Counted from the stretch's first letter, positions 26,256 to 35,534 are shown. The stretch is 64,000 nt of DNA from Clostridium beijerinckii (GCF_018223745.1 NZ_CP073653.1:4514001-4578000), one strand, 5' to 3'. Notes: a model not told the origin generated them from the letters alone. Numbers and translations are program-made.

Positions 26256-26609
26256 TTAACTTTCTGAAACTTCAGCCGATTTTATATGATCGATATATTT
26301 TTCTCCCCAAATAGATATGCTATCCAACACCAATTTAAATTCTTTTCCTATCTCAGTTAATGAATACTCAACTTTGGGCGGTACCTGGGGAAAAATCTTA
26401 CGATTTACCAACCCATACTCCTCTAAACTACGAAGCTGTTTTGTTAATGTAGCTTGCTTTAGTTCAGGCAATAATCTTTGCAATTCTCCAAAACGAAGTG
26501 TTTTTGTACTTAAATTATGTAAAATTACTATTGCCCATTTACCTGCAATAATTTTTTGTGCTGTTACAAACGGACATTTGCCAAATAAATTATATTATTC
26601 CTCCATCAT
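26256..26609 (-). pseudogene. HxlR-family regulator with an early in-frame stop
   Basis: The frame reads MMEE, then a TAA stop at codon 5, then continues open for 112 residues: YNLFGKCPFVTAQKIIAGKW and on through FGELQRLLPELKQATLTKQL to the end. That continuation is a complete HxlR winged-helix domain with the conserved Cys that begins the domain (KCP). A GGAGG site sits so that translation should start near codons 2-7, yet no ATG, GTG or TTG exists in frame between the stop and residue 48. An internal ATG would give only a 75-residue fragment lacking the first helices. So the gene is probably inactivated by a recent start-region mutation, or uses a rare start codon. It is divergent from the FMN-binding protein gene. 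Confidence 0.7.
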
Positions 26610-26733
26610 GTACTCCCTTTAGTATATTTATGATACTATGTATTTAAAATAATCCTACTTGAAAAAATCACGGTAATAACCTATATTATGTTCAAAGAGA
26701 TTATAACATATTAAAATTTAAGGAGCAATTAAG

Positions 26734-27042
26734 ATGAATGAAGTATTAGAATTTTTACTTAACAACCCTACCTTCTATATTGCAACTATGGATGGTGATC
26801 AACCAAGAGTACGACCTTTTGGTGCAGTAATGAAATATAATGACAAATTATATTTTGCAACAAATAACACTAAATCTGTTTTTGAACAGTTAGTTGCAAA
26901 TCCTAAGGTTGAAATATCCACGACTTCTCCTGAATGTGAATGGATTCGTTTAACTGGAAAAGCAGTTTTTGATTCCAGTACAGAAGTAAAATCAGCTATG
27001 TTAGAATCAGTTCCATCCTTGAAAAAAATGTATAGCTTTTAA
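26734..27042 (+). CDS. Truncated pyridoxamine 5'-phosphate oxidase-like FMN-binding protein
   Basis: A 102-residue protein with the split-barrel FMN-binding fold of the pyridoxamine phosphate oxidase family: FYIATMDGDQPRVRPFG, KLYFATNNTKSVFEQL and CEWIRLTGKAVF. Relatives of this type in clostridia are usually about 130 residues and continue after KKMYS with a final strand pair. Here the frame stops at KKMYSF and no other frame supplies the missing end, so the C-terminus seems lost. The start has an AAGGAG site. It is divergently transcribed from the HxlR gene. HxlR regulators often control such flavoproteins, and both members of this pair look degraded. Confidence 0.75.
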   Translation: MNEVLEFLLNNPTFYIATMDGDQPRVRPFGAVMKYNDKLYFATNNTKSVFEQLVANPKVEISTTSPECEWIRLTGKAVFDSSTEVKSAMLESVPSLKKMYSF

Positions 27043-27142
27043 TTTTATGATTGCCAAAATACCTAACTAATCTCAATATACCCTAATTATATTTCACAAG
27101 TATACGTTGATATTTCTATTAATCCTTCTGCGAATTCATATT

Positions 27143-28846
27143 TTAATGTTCACTTTTATCATAATGAACATGTAGTAATTCTTTCGTCCTATTCTTTAGC
27201 AATCCTTCATATAAAGATTTAACCACCAGATTTTCTTCGCTTCTTTTAATTTGCGTAACCTTATCTATCTTATATAGTCCCTTTGCCCTTTCATTTTTCT
27301 CTTCCATTAATCCAAAAGGTTGCCCCGCACCAGCTATACATCCTCCAGGACATGCCATAACTTCTATAAAGTCAAAATGTTCTTCCCCACTCTTAATTTT
27401 TTCAATTAAATCTTCTGCATTTCTAAGTCCACTAACAATACCGATTCTAATGGATTCATCTTTAACTTGAAGTTCACATGTTTTTACTCCTTTCATACCT
27501 CGAACACCTATAAATTCTATGTCCTTTAATACTCTTGAAGATTTATCTTTAACAACTTCACGGATAACAGCTTCCGTTACTCCTCCCGTAACACCAAATA
27601 TTACTCCTGCGCCTGAGTAAAGAGATAGTGGTATATCTGATGCTTCTGCCTCAATTTCATCAAACTGTATTCCAATTTCTTTTATCATTGCACATAGTTC
27701 CGCTGTAGTAATTACATAATCAACATCCGGAATATTATCCCTTATAAATTCTTCTCTAGCCGCCTCTGCTTTTTTAGCTGTGCATGGCATAACTGCTACA
27801 GATATTGTTTCTCTATTCTCTAAAGAATCTTTTTCTTTGAAATACGCCTTAACAACAGAGCCAAACATCTCCATTGGTGATTTACAACTAGATACATACG
27901 GCAATAATTCAGTGTATTTATTTTCTACATATCTTACCCATGCTGGACAACAAGAAGTAAATAATGGAAATTTATTATCATCAGACTCTAACTTCTTTAA
28001 GAATTCTTTTGATTCTTCAATTACCGTTAAATCAGCACTTAAAGAAGTATCATAAATATTTTCAAAACCCAATTTTCTCATAGCCGCAACAATTTTCCCC
28101 ATAACATTTTCACCAGGTTTTATACCGAATTCTTCACCTAAAGCAACTCGCACTGCAGGAGCAACTTGTGCTATAACTCTCTGCTTATGGTTATATATTG
28201 CTTTCCAAACATTTTTAATATCACTTTTGACAACTATTGCTCCTGTAGGACATACAGTTGCACATTGTCCACAATTCACACAATCTGTCTCTGCAAGACT
28301 TTTTCCAAATGCCGGGCTTACTACCATATTAGAACCTCTATTAGCAAAATCAATTGCTCCTACACTCTGTATTTCATTACACATCCTAACACAATCTCCA
28401 CATAAAATGCATTTATTAGGATCTCTAATGATTGATTTAGATGATGTATCTAAATCTTTTTTTCCCTCAATGCTTTTAAATCTAATATTTGTTAAACCAA
28501 AACGTGATGCTAATTTTTGGAGCTTACATTTTCCATTCTTTTCACATATAGTGCAGTCTCTACAATGTGTTGCAAGTAGCAATTCTAAAATTACCTTACG
28601 ATACTTTTGAAGCTTTGGTGTATTAGTTCTAATTGACATCATATCTTTTGGTGGCGTAGAACAAGATGTTAAAATGCTACCTCTTTCATCCTCGACCACA
28701 CACATTCTGCATGCCCCATAAACTGATAAATCTGTATAGTAACAAAGAGTAGGTAAATCAATTCCTGCTTTTCTAACTAAATCTAAGATATTCTTTTCTT
28801 TATCAAATTCTATCCTATTGCCATCAATCACCATATATTTTGACAT
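27143..28846 (-). CDS. hydA: [FeFe] hydrogenase catalytic subunit, NADH-linked trimer
   Basis: A 567-residue soluble hydrogenase. N-terminal plant-type 2Fe-2S domain (C35, C46, C49, C62); His-Cys3 4Fe-4S site (H94, C98, C101, C107); two ferredoxin 4Fe-4S clusters (CILCGDCVRMC near 146-156 and CVNCGQCATVCP near 189-200). The H-cluster domain has all three motifs: TSCCPAW (297-303), MPCTAKKAE (353-361) and MACPGGC (497-503). It makes or uses H2. The C-terminal extra 2Fe-2S domain of Thermotoga HydA is absent, as in the shorter acetogen forms. It ends the hydC-hydB-hydA operon. With those partners it probably couples H2 to NAD(H) and ferredoxin by electron bifurcation. Confidence 0.95.
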   Translation of the reverse strand: MSKYMVIDGNRIEFDKEKNILDLVRKAGIDLPTLCYYTDLSVYGACRMCVVEDERGSILTSCSTPPKDMMSIRTNTPKLQKYRKVILELLLATHCRDCTICEKNGKCKLQKLASRFGLTNIRFKSIEGKKDLDTSSKSIIRDPNKCILCGDCVRMCNEIQSVGAIDFANRGSNMVVSPAFGKSLAETDCVNCGQCATVCPTGAIVVKSDIKNVWKAIYNHKQRVIAQVAPAVRVALGEEFGIKPGENVMGKIVAAMRKLGFENIYDTSLSADLTVIEESKEFLKKLESDDNKFPLFTSCCPAWVRYVENKYTELLPYVSSCKSPMEMFGSVVKAYFKEKDSLENRETISVAVMPCTAKKAEAAREEFIRDNIPDVDYVITTAELCAMIKEIGIQFDEIEAEASDIPLSLYSGAGVIFGVTGGVTEAVIREVVKDKSSRVLKDIEFIGVRGMKGVKTCELQVKDESIRIGIVSGLRNAEDLIEKIKSGEEHFDFIEVMACPGGCIAGAGQPFGLMEEKNERAKGLYKIDKVTQIKRSEENLVVKSLYEGLLKNRTKELLHVHYDKSEH

Positions 28847-28925
28847 AGTTTCTTACCATCCTTTCTGTAATTTATAAATTTCATATGATATATAATGAGA
28901 AGAGATAATATTATAGAAGAAATAT

Positions 28926-30806
28926 TTAAATTACTCTAATCGCCTTAAATACGCAGCCTTCAATGCAATTACCACATTTAATGCATTTTGACTTATCAAT
29001 GACATATGGTTTCTTTATTTCTCCTGTAATAGCTTCTACAGGACATCCCTTAGCACACTTTGAACAGCCTCTGCATTTCTCCTTATCAATCTCATATGAA
29101 ATTAGTGACTTGCATACACCCCCTGAACACTTCTTATCTACAACATGTTCTATATATTCATCTCTAAAATACCTTAATGTGCTTCTAACTGGAAATGCTG
29201 CGCTCTTTCCAAGCCCACAAAGCGCCGTATCAGAAATAGTCTCTGCTAATTCTTCTAATGTATCAATATCATCCAAGGTCCCTTTACCCTCTACTATATC
29301 ATTAAGTATTTCTAACATTCTTCTAGTACCTTCTCTACATGGTATACATTTACCGCAGGATTCATTTTGAGTAAAATTCATAAAGAAACGTGCCATTTCA
29401 ACCATACAATTTTTATCATTCATAACGACTAGGCCTCCACTCCCAATCATTGCACCTACTTTCTTTAACGAATCAAAATCCAAAGTTAAATCAAGATGAT
29501 TTTCACGAAGGCATAGACAACCTCCAGACGGTCCACCAATTTGGACTGCCTTAAATTCTCCACCTTTTACTCCTCCTCCAATATCAAATATGATCTTTCT
29601 CAATGTTGTCCCCATAGGAACTTCTATTAATCCTGTATTATTAACATTTCCCGTAAGAGCAAATGCTTTAGTTCCATAATTATTTTCAGTTCCCATAGTT
29701 TTATACCAATGTACCCCTTTGTTAATTATTGGGGATACATTACAAAATGTTTCTACATTATTCAGTACTGTTGGTTTACCAAACAAGCCTTGTTCTACAG
29801 TTCTTGGAGGCTTAACTCTAGGCATACCTCGATTTCCCTCAATCGAAGCTGTCAGTGCACTACCTTCCCCACATACAAATGCTCCTGCTCCCTGATTAAT
29901 CTGAATATGAAAATCAAAACCTGAATTTAATATATTATCACCCAAAAGTCCTTTTTCCATAGCTTGTTCAATAGCTATGCGCAATCTTTTTACTGCAAGA
30001 GGATATTCTGCACGAACATATATATATCCATTGTGTGCTTTTGTTGCAATTCCTGCAATAATCATCCCCTCAATAACACCGTGTGGATTTCCTTCCATCA
30101 TGCTTCTATCCATAAATGCTCCAGGATCACCTTCATCACCATTACATACAATGTATTTTTCTGATTCTGTCTGCTTTAATACCTGATCCCATTTCTTTCC
30201 TGTGGGAAATCCTCCGCCTCCGCGCCCTCTTAAATGCGCCTCAGACATTTCATTAATAATTTCTTCAGAAGTCATGTCAAAAAGAGCCTTCGTAGTAGCA
30301 CTATAGCCGCCTTCTGCTAAATATTCTTCAATAGACTCCGCATTAATATGACCACAATTATTTAAGGCTACACGAGTTTGCTTTTTATAAAACGGAATAT
30401 CTTCTTGCTTACTATAAAGCTTATCTCCATCCTTATAACTTAAACCAGTAACTACTTCATTCCCAATAATACTTTTTTCAATAATTTCTTCGCAATCATC
30501 TATACTTACCTTTATATATAGCCATCCCTCTGGTTCAATTCGTATTAAAGGTCCCATTTCACAAAATCCATGACATCCACTCTTTTTCAAACCTATAGTG
30601 TTGTCATGTGGTTCTTCCTTTAATTCTAATGTAACCTCTAATCCCTTTTCTTTTATTATCTCCTTAAATCTTCTATAAATGTTTAGTGATCCACCTGCTA
30701 CACATCCAGTACCTGCACATACTAATATTTGCTTACGTTGTCTAACTAAAGCAGCCTTATATTTTGAACTTATATCATTCAGCTCTTCTCTTGTATTAAT
30801 TCTCAT
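28926..30806 (-). CDS. hydB: Hydrogenase NADH-binding subunit (NuoF-like, HydB)
   Basis: A 626-residue flavoprotein. A thioredoxin-like 2Fe-2S domain comes first (C30, C35, C78, C82). The NuoF core has the NADH-binding GRGGGGFPTG (194-203), the FMN-binding CGEGSALTASIEG and the 4Fe-4S motif ESCGKCIPCREG. Two C-terminal ferredoxin clusters follow (CRGCSKCAKGCP and CIKCGNCIEGC). This is the order of HydB/HndC subunits that hold the bifurcating FMN. Its start overlaps the end of hydC by 11 bp, and hydA begins about 80 bp after its stop, so the three are co-transcribed. Confidence 0.95.
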   Translation of the reverse strand: MRINTREELNDISSKYKAALVRQRKQILVCAGTGCVAGGSLNIYRRFKEIIKEKGLEVTLELKEEPHDNTIGLKKSGCHGFCEMGPLIRIEPEGWLYIKVSIDDCEEIIEKSIIGNEVVTGLSYKDGDKLYSKQEDIPFYKKQTRVALNNCGHINAESIEEYLAEGGYSATTKALFDMTSEEIINEMSEAHLRGRGGGGFPTGKKWDQVLKQTESEKYIVCNGDEGDPGAFMDRSMMEGNPHGVIEGMIIAGIATKAHNGYIYVRAEYPLAVKRLRIAIEQAMEKGLLGDNILNSGFDFHIQINQGAGAFVCGEGSALTASIEGNRGMPRVKPPRTVEQGLFGKPTVLNNVETFCNVSPIINKGVHWYKTMGTENNYGTKAFALTGNVNNTGLIEVPMGTTLRKIIFDIGGGVKGGEFKAVQIGGPSGGCLCLRENHLDLTLDFDSLKKVGAMIGSGGLVVMNDKNCMVEMARFFMNFTQNESCGKCIPCREGTRRMLEILNDIVEGKGTLDDIDTLEELAETISDTALCGLGKSAAFPVRSTLRYFRDEYIEHVVDKKCSGGVCKSLISYEIDKEKCRGCSKCAKGCPVEAITGEIKKPYVIDKSKCIKCGNCIEGCVFKAIRVI

Positions 30807-31284
30807 TTGACAACTCCTCCTTTAACTGCTTCACTAGCTTTCTTGCTTTCTCTGGTGTCATTGACGGATATACTACATCGTTTACAGTGCAGACTGGAGC
30901 TAGTCCACATGCTCCTAGACACGATACTGTTTCTACTGTAAAATGCATATCATCGGTTGTAAGTTTTTTCTCTGAAAGTCCTAATTCACTCTTAAACTCA
31001 CTAAGAATAGGATCTGATTTCCTTACGTGACAGGCAGTTCCATCACAAATTCTAATCACGTATTTTCCTTTCGGTTCTAAAGAGAAATTTTCATAAAATG
31101 TTGCTACTCCATATACTTTAGCTTCACTAATCTTAAGTTCTTTTGCTATATAGCATAACGCCTCTTCTGGCAGGTACCGGTATTCCTTCTGAATTTCCTG
31201 CATAATAGTAATAATTTGTGTCTTGTCATAATTGTTAGAAATTAAAATATCATCTAGTTTTTTTATTTCCTTTTGATTTACCAT
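30796..31284 (-). CDS. hydC: Hydrogenase 2Fe-2S subunit (NuoE-like, HydC)
   Basis: A 162-residue thioredoxin-fold subunit with the NuoE cysteine pattern: CDGTAC in the first pair and CLGAC in the second, 36 or so residues later, binding one 2Fe-2S cluster. The N-terminal helices match NuoE, with LDDILISNNYDKTQIITIMQEI as part of that region. It pairs with HydB to pass electrons between the FMN and other centres. It is the first gene of hydCBA. The start was set at the second of two close ATG codons, because the GGAGGG site is only three bases from the first but nine from this one. Confidence 0.93.
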   Translation of the reverse strand: MVNQKEIKKLDDILISNNYDKTQIITIMQEIQKEYRYLPEEALCYIAKELKISEAKVYGVATFYENFSLEPKGKYVIRICDGTACHVRKSDPILSEFKSELGLSEKKLTTDDMHFTVETVSCLGACGLAPVCTVNDVVYPSMTPEKARKLVKQLKEELSNEN

Positions 31285-31511
31285 GATCATCCACCCTCCT
31301 ATTATATATAATTAGGTACCTTTTATATCAAGACCACTATGAGTCAAGATTTCTCTTATTAGTATCTATTATTCTACATGTAATCATTTTCTCCTTTGTT
31401 TTAACATTGATTACATAAATAACTCACTATGTAAAATAATGTATGTTACTTCACAATTATTTATCCATATATTTTTTTGCAAAAAGAACATATAAAATAT
31501 TAAAAACTCCT
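31285..31511. promoter_or_regulatory. Leader and promoter region of hydCBA
   Basis: About 230 bp between hydC and the IS66 end. It must contain the hyd promoter on the minus strand; a TTGACT with nearby TATAAA is visible near 31340-31365 at short spacing, so I do not assign boxes. The insertion left this stretch in place. Confidence 0.4.
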
Positions 31512-31519
31512 AATTAAAC
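31512..31519. repeat. IS66 target-site duplication, left copy
   Basis: AATTAAAC, identical to positions 34089-34096 at the other end of the element. IS66 elements make 8-bp duplications. Confidence 0.95.
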
Positions 31520-31604
31520 GTAAGCGTAAAAAAATTAACGGATAGAAAATGCAATCCTCCATTGTTAAAATTAGCATAGATTTTAACAATGGAGGTTTAT
31601 CTAT

Positions 31605-31934
31605 ATGAATAATAATGAAAATATAAATTGGAGAGAAATAGTTGCTGGCTTTTCTTCTTACGAAGGAACGTTAGGAAATTTCTGCAATTCAAATCACATT
31701 ACTAAAAGTCAATTCTATTACTATAAAAAGAAGCTTAATAATGAAAATAATAATTTACAGTTTCATGCAATTTCTATGAAAGAAAAAAGAGTAAGAACTG
31801 AGATTACTGTAGTTCAAGCTGATAGATCTAATATAATAATAGAAATAGGAGTAGCTAAAGTACATGTACCGGCTAATGAAATAGCTATTTTAAGTAATTT
31901 ACTTAAGGATCTGATTACAAATGTTCAATCTTAA
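31605..31934 (+). CDS. tnpA: IS66 accessory protein TnpA
   Basis: A 109-residue protein of the IS66 TnpA type with an N-terminal helix-turn-helix (WREIVAGFSSYEGTLGNFCN as core) and a short C-terminal tail. It is needed together with TnpB for IS66 transposition, though its exact role is not known. It has a GGAGG site, and its end overlaps the start of tnpB by 14 bp, so translation is probably coupled. Confidence 0.9.
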   Translation: MNNNENINWREIVAGFSSYEGTLGNFCNSNHITKSQFYYYKKKLNNENNNLQFHAISMKEKRVRTEITVVQADRSNIIIEIGVAKVHVPANEIAILSNLLKDLITNVQS

Positions 31935-32271
31935 TAAAGTTAATACAGTTTATCTTGCATGTGGTATAACAGATTTGCGAAAAAGCATTGATGGACTAGT
32001 AGTTATCGTGCAAACGCAGCTAAAGCTGGATCCGTTTGAAAAAGCCTTGTTTGTTTTTTGTAATAGGCAAATGAATAGAATTAAAATCCTCCACTTTGAT
32101 GAAGGATTCTGGCTATATTATTTTCGACTTGAAAATAGTAAATTGAAATGGCCGATGACTCCAGACGAAGCTCTTAAGATTAACAAAGAAGAATTGAAAT
32201 GGCTGCTTATGGGATATGAAGTTAGAACTAAGTCTAAATTTAAGCCAATTGAAGTAAGAAACAGCTTTTAA
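31921..32271 (+). CDS. tnpB: IS66 accessory protein TnpB (Orf2 family)
   Basis: A 116-residue protein with the strongly conserved IS66 Orf2 features: VYLACGITDLRKSIDGL near the N-terminus, then FCNRQMNRIKIL and GFWLYYFRLE. These proteins are shared by nearly all IS66 elements and are required for transposition. It overlaps tnpA by 14 bp and is separated from tnpC by a hairpin. Confidence 0.93.
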   Translation: MFNLNKVNTVYLACGITDLRKSIDGLVVIVQTQLKLDPFEKALFVFCNRQMNRIKILHFDEGFWLYYFRLENSKLKWPMTPDEALKINKEELKWLLMGYEVRTKSKFKPIEVRNSF

Positions 32272-32287
32272 AGCAAATATTGCTATA

Positions 32288-32330
32288 AGCCCTTAATTTT
32301 GAACTTTTACAAGTTTCGGAATTAAGGGCT
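32288..32330 (+). other. Hairpin between tnpB and tnpC of IS66
   Basis: An 11-bp perfect stem AGCCCTTAATT with its complement and a ~21-nt loop, followed by TTTGTGG rather than a T run. It may lower tnpC expression relative to tnpAB. Confidence 0.45.
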
Positions 32331-32370
32331 TTGTGGTAATATATGCCTATATTTGTTGTGAGGTATAAAA

Positions 32371-33981
32371 ATGGATATTTTAGATTTAGAGAATCAGCTC
32401 GATGAAAAAACAAAATTATTGATTTCTAAAATGGAAGAACAAATTCAATCAAAAGATAAAGAAATTGATAATTTAAAAAAGGAATTAGCTTTTCTTAAAG
32501 GACAACTTCTTAATAAAAACAGAAAAATTTTTGGACAATCTAGTGAGCAAGTTGATTCAAGACAGATATCTCTTTTTAATGATGCTGAAAAAAACAGTGA
32601 TCTAAAAATAGAGGAACCTACCATTGAAGAAATTACATATAAAAGAAAGAAATCATCTTCTCATTCAGGGAAAAAAGATAACTTATCCGACCTAGATAGA
32701 GTCATAATTGAGCATAAAATTAATGATTCCGAAGCAGTTTGCGATAAATGCGGAAATAATTTAGTTGTAATAGGCAAAAAATCAAAAGAGATTTTAAAGT
32801 ATAAGCCAGCAGAACTTTACATAGAGGAACATATTTCATATACATATGCATGCAAAAATTGCGAAGCGGATGCAGATAAAGTCAATATAATTTCAGCAAA
32901 AATACCAAATACATTCTTATATAAAAGTATGGCTTCAAATGAATTATTAGCTCATGTTGTGAGCATGAAATATCAATATGCAATGCCGTTATATAGAATG
33001 GAATCATATTTTAAGATGATGGATGTTAATCTTTCAAGACAGACATTATCTAATTGGATAATAAGTTGTGCAACTGAGCTTAAGCCTGTTTTTAACTATA
33101 TGAAAGAGGAGCTCTTAAAAAGAAATTATATACATGCCGATGAAACATATCTGAAGGTTATTGAAGAAAACGGAAAAGATTCTAACTCAAAAAGATTCAT
33201 GTGGTTATATCGCTCCGGAGGCATTGAAAATCCAGTAATTCTATATGATTATCAAAAAACAAGATCTGGATCTTGTGCGGAAGAATTTCTTGAAGGATTC
33301 TCAGGCTATCTTCAAACAGATGGATATGATGGCTATAATAAGGTTAAAAATATAAAAAGATTATATTGCATGGCTCATATTCGAAGAAAATTCTTTGAAA
33401 TAATATCATCATTAAGCCCTGAAGCTTTAAAGCAATCACATGCATTAGAAGGGTTTAATTATTGTGAGCAACTTTATGAAATTGAAAAAGAGCTAAGGGA
33501 ACAATACATGGGGAGTGATGATTATTATGCTGATAGACATATAATAAGGCTCAAGAAATCTGACCCTATCCTTAAAAAATTTCAAGAATATGTAGATAGT
33601 GAAATTGTTGATGCTCTTCCTAAAAGTCCTTTAGGTAAAGCTCTTGCATATGCGCAAAAGTTATTGCCATATATGAGAACTTTCTTAACGAACGGATGTC
33701 TTGAAATTGATAATAATGCAGCCGAAAGAGCTATAAAGCCATTTGTAATTGGCAGAAAAAATTGGATGTTTTCCAAGACTTCAAAAGGCGCATCGTCAAG
33801 CGCACTTCTTTATAGTATTATTGAAACGGCTAAAGCCAATGGCTTAGCAACTGAAAAGTATTTAGTATATTTATTTGAAGTGTTAGCAAGTTCGGAAATT
33901 AAAGAAAGGGACATACTAGAAAAATGTATGCCATGGTCGGAAAACATTCCAGATCAACTGCGTGTCAAGACTACCAAATAA
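32371..33981 (+). CDS. tnpC: IS66-family transposase TnpC
   Basis: A 536-residue DDE transposase. It has an N-terminal leucine-rich coiled coil (about 15-60), then a zinc-finger region with CDKCGNN and CKNCEAD pairs. The catalytic domain includes HADETYLKV, LQTDGYDGYNK with MAHIRRKFFE, and NNAAERAIKPFVIGRKNWMFS near the C-terminus holding the final Glu. This is the typical single-ORF IS66 transposase without visible lesions. Start codon after GAGGT. Confidence 0.95.
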   Translation: MDILDLENQLDEKTKLLISKMEEQIQSKDKEIDNLKKELAFLKGQLLNKNRKIFGQSSEQVDSRQISLFNDAEKNSDLKIEEPTIEEITYKRKKSSSHSGKKDNLSDLDRVIIEHKINDSEAVCDKCGNNLVVIGKKSKEILKYKPAELYIEEHISYTYACKNCEADADKVNIISAKIPNTFLYKSMASNELLAHVVSMKYQYAMPLYRMESYFKMMDVNLSRQTLSNWIISCATELKPVFNYMKEELLKRNYIHADETYLKVIEENGKDSNSKRFMWLYRSGGIENPVILYDYQKTRSGSCAEEFLEGFSGYLQTDGYDGYNKVKNIKRLYCMAHIRRKFFEIISSLSPEALKQSHALEGFNYCEQLYEIEKELREQYMGSDDYYADRHIIRLKKSDPILKKFQEYVDSEIVDALPKSPLGKALAYAQKLLPYMRTFLTNGCLEIDNNAAERAIKPFVIGRKNWMFSKTSKGASSSALLYSIIETAKANGLATEKYLVYLFEVLASSEIKERDILEKCMPWSENIPDQLRVKTTK

Positions 33982-33994
33982 TTATTTACATATA

Positions 33995-34043
33995 AAAATA
34001 TACCTAACAGAGAATTTAAACCTTTCTGTTGGGTATATTTTAT
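33995..34043 (+). terminator. Terminator inside the right end of IS66
   Basis: An imperfect inverted repeat with AAAATATACCTAACAGA paired to TCTGTTGGGTATATTTT, just after the tnpC stop codon. It should keep element transcripts from entering the alanine racemase gene. Confidence 0.65.
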
Positions 34044-34088
34044 CACTTAAATTGCGCTATCGCTACGCGTCGATTCTTTGACGCTTAC

Positions 34089-34096
34089 AATTAAAC
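34089..34096. repeat. IS66 target-site duplication, right copy
   Basis: AATTAAAC, identical to the left copy at 31512-31519. Confidence 0.95.
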
Positions 34097-34116
34097 AGGT
34101 AGAAAATAGTATAAAA

Positions 34117-34159
34117 ACCACTGTATATATAAATTCTAACATTAGTGGTTCTTTTTTTA
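34117..34159 (+). terminator. Hairpin with T run between IS66 and alr
   Basis: AACCACT (34117-34123) pairs with AGTGGTT (34144-34150), followed by a seven-T run. No host gene on the plus strand precedes it inside the window apart from the insertion, so it may insulate alr from read-through. Confidence 0.5.
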
Positions 34160-34185
34160 TTTCTATCTATTAACTAAAATATATT

Positions 34186-34214
34186 TTGTAAGAATACTTA
34201 AATTAGTTTATAAT
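34186..34214 (+). promoter_or_regulatory. Promoter of alr
   Basis: TTGTAA (34186-34191), a 17-bp spacer and a consensus TATAAT (34209-34214). It lies 65 bases before the alr start and outside the IS66 element. Confidence 0.65.
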
Positions 34215-34278
34215 CAATAGCGATTAAAGATACTAAACATAGTTTTTAATATAAATAATAATTGTGAGGTGTAGGCAA

Positions 34279-35442
34279 ATGCAAAAGATACTTAGGCCTG
34301 TATATGCAGAAATAGATTTAGATGCAATAGCTTATAATATAAAAAATATAAAGAAGTTAGTGAAAGATAAAGAGATAATCGCAGTCGTTAAAGCGGATTG
34401 TTATGGTCATGGAGCTTTAGATGTGGTTCCAACTTTACTTGAAAATGGTGCATCAAGACTTGCCGTAGCAGTACTAACAGAAGGAATTGAACTCAGAAAT
34501 GATAATATAAAAGCCCCTATTATGATACTCGGATATACCCCTTCGTATCTAAATGAAGAATTAATAAAATATGATCTTGAACAAACTGTATACGACTTAG
34601 ATTATGCGAAAGAATTATCAAAAACAGCATTAAGCCTTAATAAAAAAGCTAAAATTCACATAGCGATTGATACTGGAATGGGAAGAATAGGATTTCTACC
34701 AACTGAAAAAGCAATAGATGCTATTTGTAAAATCTGTTCTTTAGAAGGACTAGAAGTAATCGGAATATTTACTCATTTTTCTACTTCTGATGAGAAGGAT
34801 AAAGAATATACTAATGAACAATTTGAAAAATTTACGGATTTGCTAAAGAAACTTTCAAATCTTAATATAGAAATTCCTATAAAACACGTCTCTAATAGCG
34901 GTGCAATCATGGACATGCCAGAAACTTACCTAGATGCTGTCCGTGCTGGAATCATACTTTACGGATATTATCCATCACCTGAAGTAAAAAAAGAAAATCT
35001 TTCTTTAAAGCCAGCATTGACATTAAAAGCAACTATAACACGTGTTCAAGAAATGGATGCAGGTATGTCTATAAGTTATGGAAGAACTTTTAAGACTGAG
35101 CGAAAAAGTTTAATAGCTACTATACCAATAGGATATGCAGATGGTTATTCTAGATTACTAGCTAAAAATGCTAAAGTCATTATAAATGGACAATTTGCTC
35201 CTATTGTCGGAAGAATATGCATGGATCAATGTATGATAGATATTACAGATATTAATGGTGATATAAAAGTTGGTGATGAAGTTATAATCCTTGGTGAACA
35301 AAATGGACTCAGATTTAATGCAGATAATTTCGCAGAAATAATGGGAACAATAAATTACGAAATACTTTGCATGCTTAAATATAGAATCCCGAGGGTTTAT
35401 GTTAAAAACGGAAAAATATTTAATGTAAGAAATTATCTATAG
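34279..35442 (+). CDS. alr: Alanine racemase
   Basis: A 387-residue PLP enzyme that interconverts L- and D-alanine for peptidoglycan. The cofactor lysine is K38 within VVKADCYGHG. The second catalytic residue is the Tyr of SISYGRTF, and the PLP-phosphate region GIFTHFSTSDE and the late IGRICMDQCMID block are all present. Length is normal for the family. An upstream GTG gives five more residues, but the ATG used here lies seven bases after GAGGTG. It is monocistronic with a clear promoter and terminator. Its neighbours (hydrogenase, dynamin operon) are unrelated. Confidence 0.95.
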   Translation: MQKILRPVYAEIDLDAIAYNIKNIKKLVKDKEIIAVVKADCYGHGALDVVPTLLENGASRLAVAVLTEGIELRNDNIKAPIMILGYTPSYLNEELIKYDLEQTVYDLDYAKELSKTALSLNKKAKIHIAIDTGMGRIGFLPTEKAIDAICKICSLEGLEVIGIFTHFSTSDEKDKEYTNEQFEKFTDLLKKLSNLNIEIPIKHVSNSGAIMDMPETYLDAVRAGIILYGYYPSPEVKKENLSLKPALTLKATITRVQEMDAGMSISYGRTFKTERKSLIATIPIGYADGYSRLLAKNAKVIINGQFAPIVGRICMDQCMIDITDINGDIKVGDEVIILGEQNGLRFNADNFAEIMGTINYEILCMLKYRIPRVYVKNGKIFNVRNYL

Positions 35443-35534
35443 ATTCAATCAACTTTACTTATAAAAATAAACTTGATATTTAGTTATTTCTAATTAGTTA
35501 ATAAGTTATAAATAAGCTACTTCTATGTAAGCGC

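Larger units (their letters stand above)
31520..34088 (+). mobile_element. Complete IS66-family insertion sequence
   Basis: A 2,569-bp element with all three IS66 genes intact. Terminal inverted repeats begin GTAAGCGT at both ends, with about 20 of the first 26 positions matching. Perfect 8-bp direct repeats flank it, showing simple transposition. It landed in the intergenic region between hydCBA and the divergent alanine racemase gene. Intact genes and identical duplications suggest recent insertion. Confidence 0.95.
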
